Assembly: GCA_937911865.1 (NCBI GenBank)
Contig: CALDSK010000291.1
Coordinates: forward strand, 1-35,998
DNA from: an uncultured Synechococcus sp.
GTDB lineage: Bacteria; Cyanobacteriota; Cyanobacteriia; Phormidesmidales; Phormidesmidaceae
Reading direction: 5' to 3'
DNA: 35,998 nucleotides
The translations under genes and the position numbers were made by a program. This document shows, piece after piece, positions 32,703 to 35,998 of the stretch (positions are counted from its first letter, which is position 1; every line of letters starts with the position of its first letter). Under the pieces are notes generated by a model that made no database searches, was not told the DNA's origin, and was given only the letters and a program-made list of their open reading frames with translations.

Positions 32703-33022
32703 CTTGGGATGCGCCCCATAAAGAACCCTTGAGCTCGCTATTGCCAGAACTCCACAGCGCCCTCAGGAAGCTTTGCGAGAACCTAGATTGAATGCATCCT
32801 CGTCCACATGCCGTCTCAGCGCGTTTGCAACATCACTGATAGCGGTTTCAGTTGCAAAGTTGTGGCTAGCACGTAATGCCTGGATCTTTTTTTTATTAAG
32901 GATCGAGCCTCAATCATTTCGAGGTACATTCAAAGGCTTATGTACCACTTCAGCAAAACTTCGTGTGTTTCTTCTGAAGCAGCGATCACGTTCGTTACAA
33001 ATGTCCTCAAATCAGATACGGC
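32703..33022. other. Spacer with no supported gene
   Basis: This 320-bp gap lies between the convergent DUF1330-like and glycosyltransferase genes. Frames exist on both strands, but none has a convincing start and conserved-looking protein. A minus-strand stretch of about 45 codons (around 32775-32910) has a protein-like composition but no ATG and could be a gene remnant. It also contains an 8-T run at about 32887-32894. Confidence 0.5.
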
Positions 33023-34330
33023 TCATCGAAATGAATCGTCTTCAATCCAGGCATTTATCAGGGCGACCGCTCTGGCAACGCCCTCTTCCTGACGAAGCTT
33101 TTTACCTATTCTTTCAGCTTTCTGTTGAATGGTGGGGACTGTTGTCACGGTTTGAATCGCCGCAGCTAACTTCTCAATCGTCAGTTTCTTTTGGGGAATC
33201 GGTTCGCTGCCGACTCCTAACTCGCGAACTCGTTGCCCCCAGAAGGGCTGGTCACCAAAGAACGGGCAGATAACTGTAGGGCAACCGGCCCGTAGCCCCG
33301 CAGCCGTAGTCCCTGCCCCGCCATGGTGAACAACCGCTGCCATTTGAGGAAACAACCAATCGTGAGGAGCCTGTTCGAGTTTGAAAATTGTCTCGGGCAA
33401 ATCGTCTGCCGACAATCCTCCCCACCCCGTGGCTAGGATGCCGCGAACCTTAGCCTGTTGCAAAGCCCCGATGACGATGCGGGTTAACCGCTCCGGATCG
33501 CGTCCGGCCATACTGCCAAATCCGACATAGACTGGGGCATCTCCTGAATTTAGGAAAGCTTGCAAGTCTTCGGGCGGCTCCCACGTTGTTTGCTGGTCTA
33601 AAAACCAGTAGCCGCTAGCAACAACATTCTCTGGCCAGTCAGACGGTTCTGGCGCAACGTGGCGACTGTAGCAATGCAGTACCGGTATTTGTTCTCCCTT
33701 GTGGGTATGCAAAAGATCGAACTTAGACTGACGAGGCAAATCGTGTTCGGCGCGCCATTCTTTGACGAGCTTTCCGACTGAGAAGGCAAACAACAGGTTC
33801 GCAATTCGATAAGTTAGCCGGTTGTACCCTCTTCTCAACGGTCCCCCAAATAACAGTTTAGGAAACCCTATATTGGCCTGTTCTGCGGTCGGCACCAGCA
33901 TCGGCAAGGGCATTGCCAGGATTGCCGGAATGCCTAACTTTTCAGCAATATGAGGCCCGCTATAAGTTCTGGGGTGGAAGAGAATTGAATCAGGCTGAGT
34001 GGCTTGGGCTACATCCCAGCAATCTTGCAGCATCTGCTGTTGTAGGGGTGCGACTTGTTTAGACAATCGGCGCGTTGCTTTGATGACTTCCCAAAGGTTG
34101 GTGGTATCTTCCATCAGCTCCCGCCCCTGCATCGAATCCATCAGCTGCATCATCTTGTCGTTCATATAGCCGTAATTCAACCCATGTGCTGTGATGAGTG
34201 ACTCGAAGCGGCTACTGGTGCAGAGGGTAACGGTATGGCCTACGGCTTGTAAGCCTTTTCCTAGAGCTACATAGGGCTGGACATCGCCCCGCGAACCGAG
34301 GGTGAGAATCAAAATGTGCATAGATGACAT
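33023..34330 (-). CDS. UGT-type glycosyltransferase (GT1 family)
   Basis: A 435-residue GT-B glycosyltransferase of the GT1 group, which includes sterol glucosyltransferases and macrolide glycosyltransferases. The N-terminal acceptor domain starts MHILILTLGSRGDVQPYVAL, typical for nucleotide-sugar transferases acting on lipids or natural products. The C-terminal donor domain has VYVGFGSMAGRDPERLTRIV, and the UDP-sugar motif MAAVVHHGGAGTTAAGLRAG followed by CPTVICPFFGDQPFWG. The length is normal and the gene is complete. It lies about 90 bp downstream of an MDR dehydrogenase gene on the same strand. The acceptor (sterol, carotenoid or secondary metabolite) is unknown. Confidence 0.92.
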   Translation of the reverse strand: MSSMHILILTLGSRGDVQPYVALGKGLQAVGHTVTLCTSSRFESLITAHGLNYGYMNDKMMQLMDSMQGRELMEDTTNLWEVIKATRRLSKQVAPLQQQMLQDCWDVAQATQPDSILFHPRTYSGPHIAEKLGIPAILAMPLPMLVPTAEQANIGFPKLLFGGPLRRGYNRLTYRIANLLFAFSVGKLVKEWRAEHDLPRQSKFDLLHTHKGEQIPVLHCYSRHVAPEPSDWPENVVASGYWFLDQQTTWEPPEDLQAFLNSGDAPVYVGFGSMAGRDPERLTRIVIGALQQAKVRGILATGWGGLSADDLPETIFKLEQAPHDWLFPQMAAVVHHGGAGTTAAGLRAGCPTVICPFFGDQPFWGQRVRELGVGSEPIPQKKLTIEKLAAAIQTVTTVPTIQQKAERIGKKLRQEEGVARAVALINAWIEDDSFR

Positions 34331-34420
34331 ACTCCCTTACCTGGCGGCACCGGCGCGACGTCGGCACGTTCTAGTCGCACTATTTTAGCGTCAGGTAGAA
34401 GTCGAGCGGTCGCCTCACCG

Positions 34421-35413
34421 TTATCGATCGGAATCTGACTTGTCGTTGTCAGCTCTCATAGTGATAATGACTTTGCCTTTGGCGTGCCCTGATCCAAGAG
34501 ATTGAAGGGCTGCTGCTGTTGCCTTTAATGGATAACATCTATCAATCACGGGTACGACTTTCCCAGATTCAAGCAGCTCTCCAATAACAGACAGGTCCTT
34601 TTGCTTCACTTGCGCTATCCCCATAAATGAGAGTTGCTGACGTCCGATTTTTGAGAGTATGGGTCCTATAAACGCTGCCTGAATAATTTGAGCCAGCTTT
34701 CCTCCCGCTGAGACATAAATGCCCGTGGGATTCAATACCCTACGATAATCAAAAATCGAGTGGTAACCATTGACAGCAAAAACCAAGTCATACTGCCGCC
34801 CATTTGTTGTGAAATCTTCTTGCGTATAATCGATAACGTAGTCTGCACCAGTTGAGCGAGCGATATCCAGATTTTGGGTGCTACAGACAGCCGTTACTAT
34901 AGTCTTGAAGGATTTGGCTATCTGCACGGCGAACGTCCCTACGCCACCAGAGGCTCCATTGATGAGAACCTTCTGACCTGGCTGGATCTGGCCTTTATTG
35001 TGAAGTCCTTGTAGCGCTGTCAAGGCTGCTACAGGGGTAGCTGCCGCCGCCTCAAACGACACGTTGGTCGGTTTTTGTACCAACTCATGTTCATCAGCGC
35101 ACGCATAGTCTGCAAATGAACCTTTGGCTATTCCAAAGACTTCATCCCCTGGCTGAAACTGGGTTACGCTGTTACCTACAGCTTCAACCCGACCGGCCAC
35201 GTCTAGTCCAAGTGAAGTCTCTTTGGGTTTGGAAAGTGTACCGTTGGTTAAACGGATTACCGGGGGACCTGTTAAATGGTACCAGTCCAAGATATTGACA
35301 GATGCTGCATGAACCTTGACCAACACTTGATTGTCCTTGGGTAACGGTTTCTCGGTTTCTATGAGTTCAATGACATCTGGGGAGCCATATTGGGTGTATA
35401 CAATTTTTTTCAT
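34421..35413 (-). CDS. NAD(P)H quinone-reductase-like MDR dehydrogenase
   Basis: A 330-residue medium-chain dehydrogenase/reductase. N-terminal MKKIVYTQYGSPDVIELIET, GLDVAGRVEAVGNSVTQFQP and GDEVFGIAKGSFADYA are typical. The nucleotide-binding NGASGGVGTFAVQIAKSF (about 151-168) follows. Zinc-ligand cysteines of true alcohol dehydrogenases are absent, so it is likely a quinone/enone reductase. It is immediately next to the DUF4386 gene upstream on the same strand: the DUF4386 stop codon at 35414 abuts the ATG at 35413. Translational coupling is likely. Confidence 0.92.
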   Translation of the reverse strand: MKKIVYTQYGSPDVIELIETEKPLPKDNQVLVKVHAASVNILDWYHLTGPPVIRLTNGTLSKPKETSLGLDVAGRVEAVGNSVTQFQPGDEVFGIAKGSFADYACADEHELVQKPTNVSFEAAAATPVAALTALQGLHNKGQIQPGQKVLINGASGGVGTFAVQIAKSFKTIVTAVCSTQNLDIARSTGADYVIDYTQEDFTTNGRQYDLVFAVNGYHSIFDYRRVLNPTGIYVSAGGKLAQIIQAAFIGPILSKIGRQQLSFMGIAQVKQKDLSVIGELLESGKVVPVIDRCYPLKATAAALQSLGSGHAKGKVIITMRADNDKSDSDR

Positions 35414-35998
35414 TTAGATAGCCTTCTGTTCAATATTTACACCTTTGAGCAACAACGATAAACAGAGTGTTGTTTCCCCAAAAAAACATGGGATAAAGAT
35501 ATAAGGGAGCAAACCAACAGAGAGCTCGGGCGCTAGAAAGGTCACGAAACTATTGGTTAGGTAACAGGCTCCCCCTATCGCTAAAAGCAGACCTGTTATT
35601 TGAGAAAGGATCCTGAACCTGAAAATTAAGTAACCAGCCAGAAGGCAATAGCAGCCAAAAAATGCAAGACTGAGATTAAACCCAATATCCTGTAGCAGGA
35701 AGTGCATATAAGCTGTAGCCTGAAGCTGTTCTGAGGTCATTGTGGCAGCACTCTGTTCGACACTCTTCAAGAGAATTAGAGGGACAAAATTATGGAGTAA
35801 ACTGACACTCTCAATCGTCGCTGCTACCAATATAAAAAGCATCACCAGTCGGGCGAGACTCTTGCTTGCAAATTTGAACAGGTCATAAAAGATGACCGCT
35901 AGAGGGATATTACAAAGCACTACGATGATATGAACGCCGAGTCCGAATCTATAGAGCGATTCGTTTGCCAGGATGTTATTTACCGTAGCTGCTGCATC
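35414..35998 (-). CDS. DUF4386 family membrane protein, 5' end beyond the window
   Basis: The frame is open to the window edge, 195 codons, and the visible part begins DAAATVNNILANESLYRFGL, so the true start lies outside. The protein is a multi-pass membrane protein of the DUF4386 family, with about five hydrophobic segments visible (VHIIVVLCNIPLAVIFYDLF, LARLVMLFILVAATIESVS, LSLAFFGCYCLLAGYLIF, GLLLAIGGACYLTNSFV). The motifs ATAYMHFLLQDIGFNLSLAFFG and GLLLAIGGACYLTNSFVTFL are as expected. Members are found in many bacteria beside dehydrogenases; function unknown. It adjoins the MDR dehydrogenase. Confidence 0.85.
   Translation of the reverse strand, partial: DAAATVNNILANESLYRFGLGVHIIVVLCNIPLAVIFYDLFKFASKSLARLVMLFILVAATIESVSLLHNFVPLILLKSVEQSAATMTSEQLQATAYMHFLLQDIGFNLSLAFFGCYCLLAGYLIFRFRILSQITGLLLAIGGACYLTNSFVTFLAPELSVGLLPYIFIPCFFGETTLCLSLLLKGVNIEQKAI

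Noticed and set aside
32773..33273. Plus-strand frame of 166 codons opposite the glycosyltransferase end
   Set aside because: Half of it overlaps a clear glycosyltransferase gene on the other strand, and its protein has no family-like motif.

Overview
The window reads as a cyanobacterial chromosome segment. The octamer GCGATCGC (HIP1) recurs through genes and spacers on both halves. The gene set also includes a Rubisco activase with a C-terminal small-subunit-like domain, a GluR0-type glutamate receptor channel, PdxJ, and genes resembling cyanobacterial mycosporine-like amino acid (MAA) biosynthesis. A filamentous Leptolyngbya-like lineage is a guess. No rRNA, tRNA, IS element or CRISPR array was found.

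Layout. 1-4.6 kb: a TauE/SafE exporter, a MocR-type regulator, a small unknown protein, a LysE exporter and a PhzF-family isomerase, with a probable MocR operator in the divergent spacer. 4.7-8.2 kb: the conserved trio of circularly permuted ATP-grasp, alpha-E and transglutaminase proteins. 8.2-10.4 kb: an FAD monooxygenase broken by an in-frame TAG, and an epoxide-hydrolase-like enzyme. 10.7-16.2 kb: an MAA-like block with a divergent sugar-phosphate cyclase carrying a ~180-residue N-terminal extension, a mysB-type O-methyltransferase, a mysC-type ATP-grasp ligase whose membrane-anchor segment is cut off by an in-frame TAA, and a second methyltransferase lacking the usual catalytic His. 16.4-21 kb: a GluR0-like channel, an RnfD-like/DUF2330 fusion and an Anbu proteasome-like hydrolase. 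21.3-28.3 kb: small membrane proteins, pdxJ, a Trypco1-domain protein, a secreted repeat protein, RidA, an SGNH hydrolase and rca. 28.7-36 kb: an accessory stretch of DJ-1/PfpI, TetR, HxlR, a secreted unknown, DUF1330-like, a UGT-type glycosyltransferase, a quinone-reductase-like dehydrogenase and a DUF4386 gene cut by the window edge.

The most interesting system is the MAA-like block. The methyltransferase and ligase look like ordinary MysB and MysC. The cyclase keeps the NAD and zinc motifs of the family, but the usual active-site Lys and Asn are Arg and Asp. No mysD or mysE partner is present. This suggests either a cyclitol pathway with a different product or a decaying MAA locus. The block lies between the amidoligase trio and Anbu, families that often sit together elsewhere, so it may be an insertion. 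A second theme is many short tandem repeats (12-16 bp units) in spacers and in low-complexity coding segments. Family assignments come from motif recognition and remembered family features; no database search was run.
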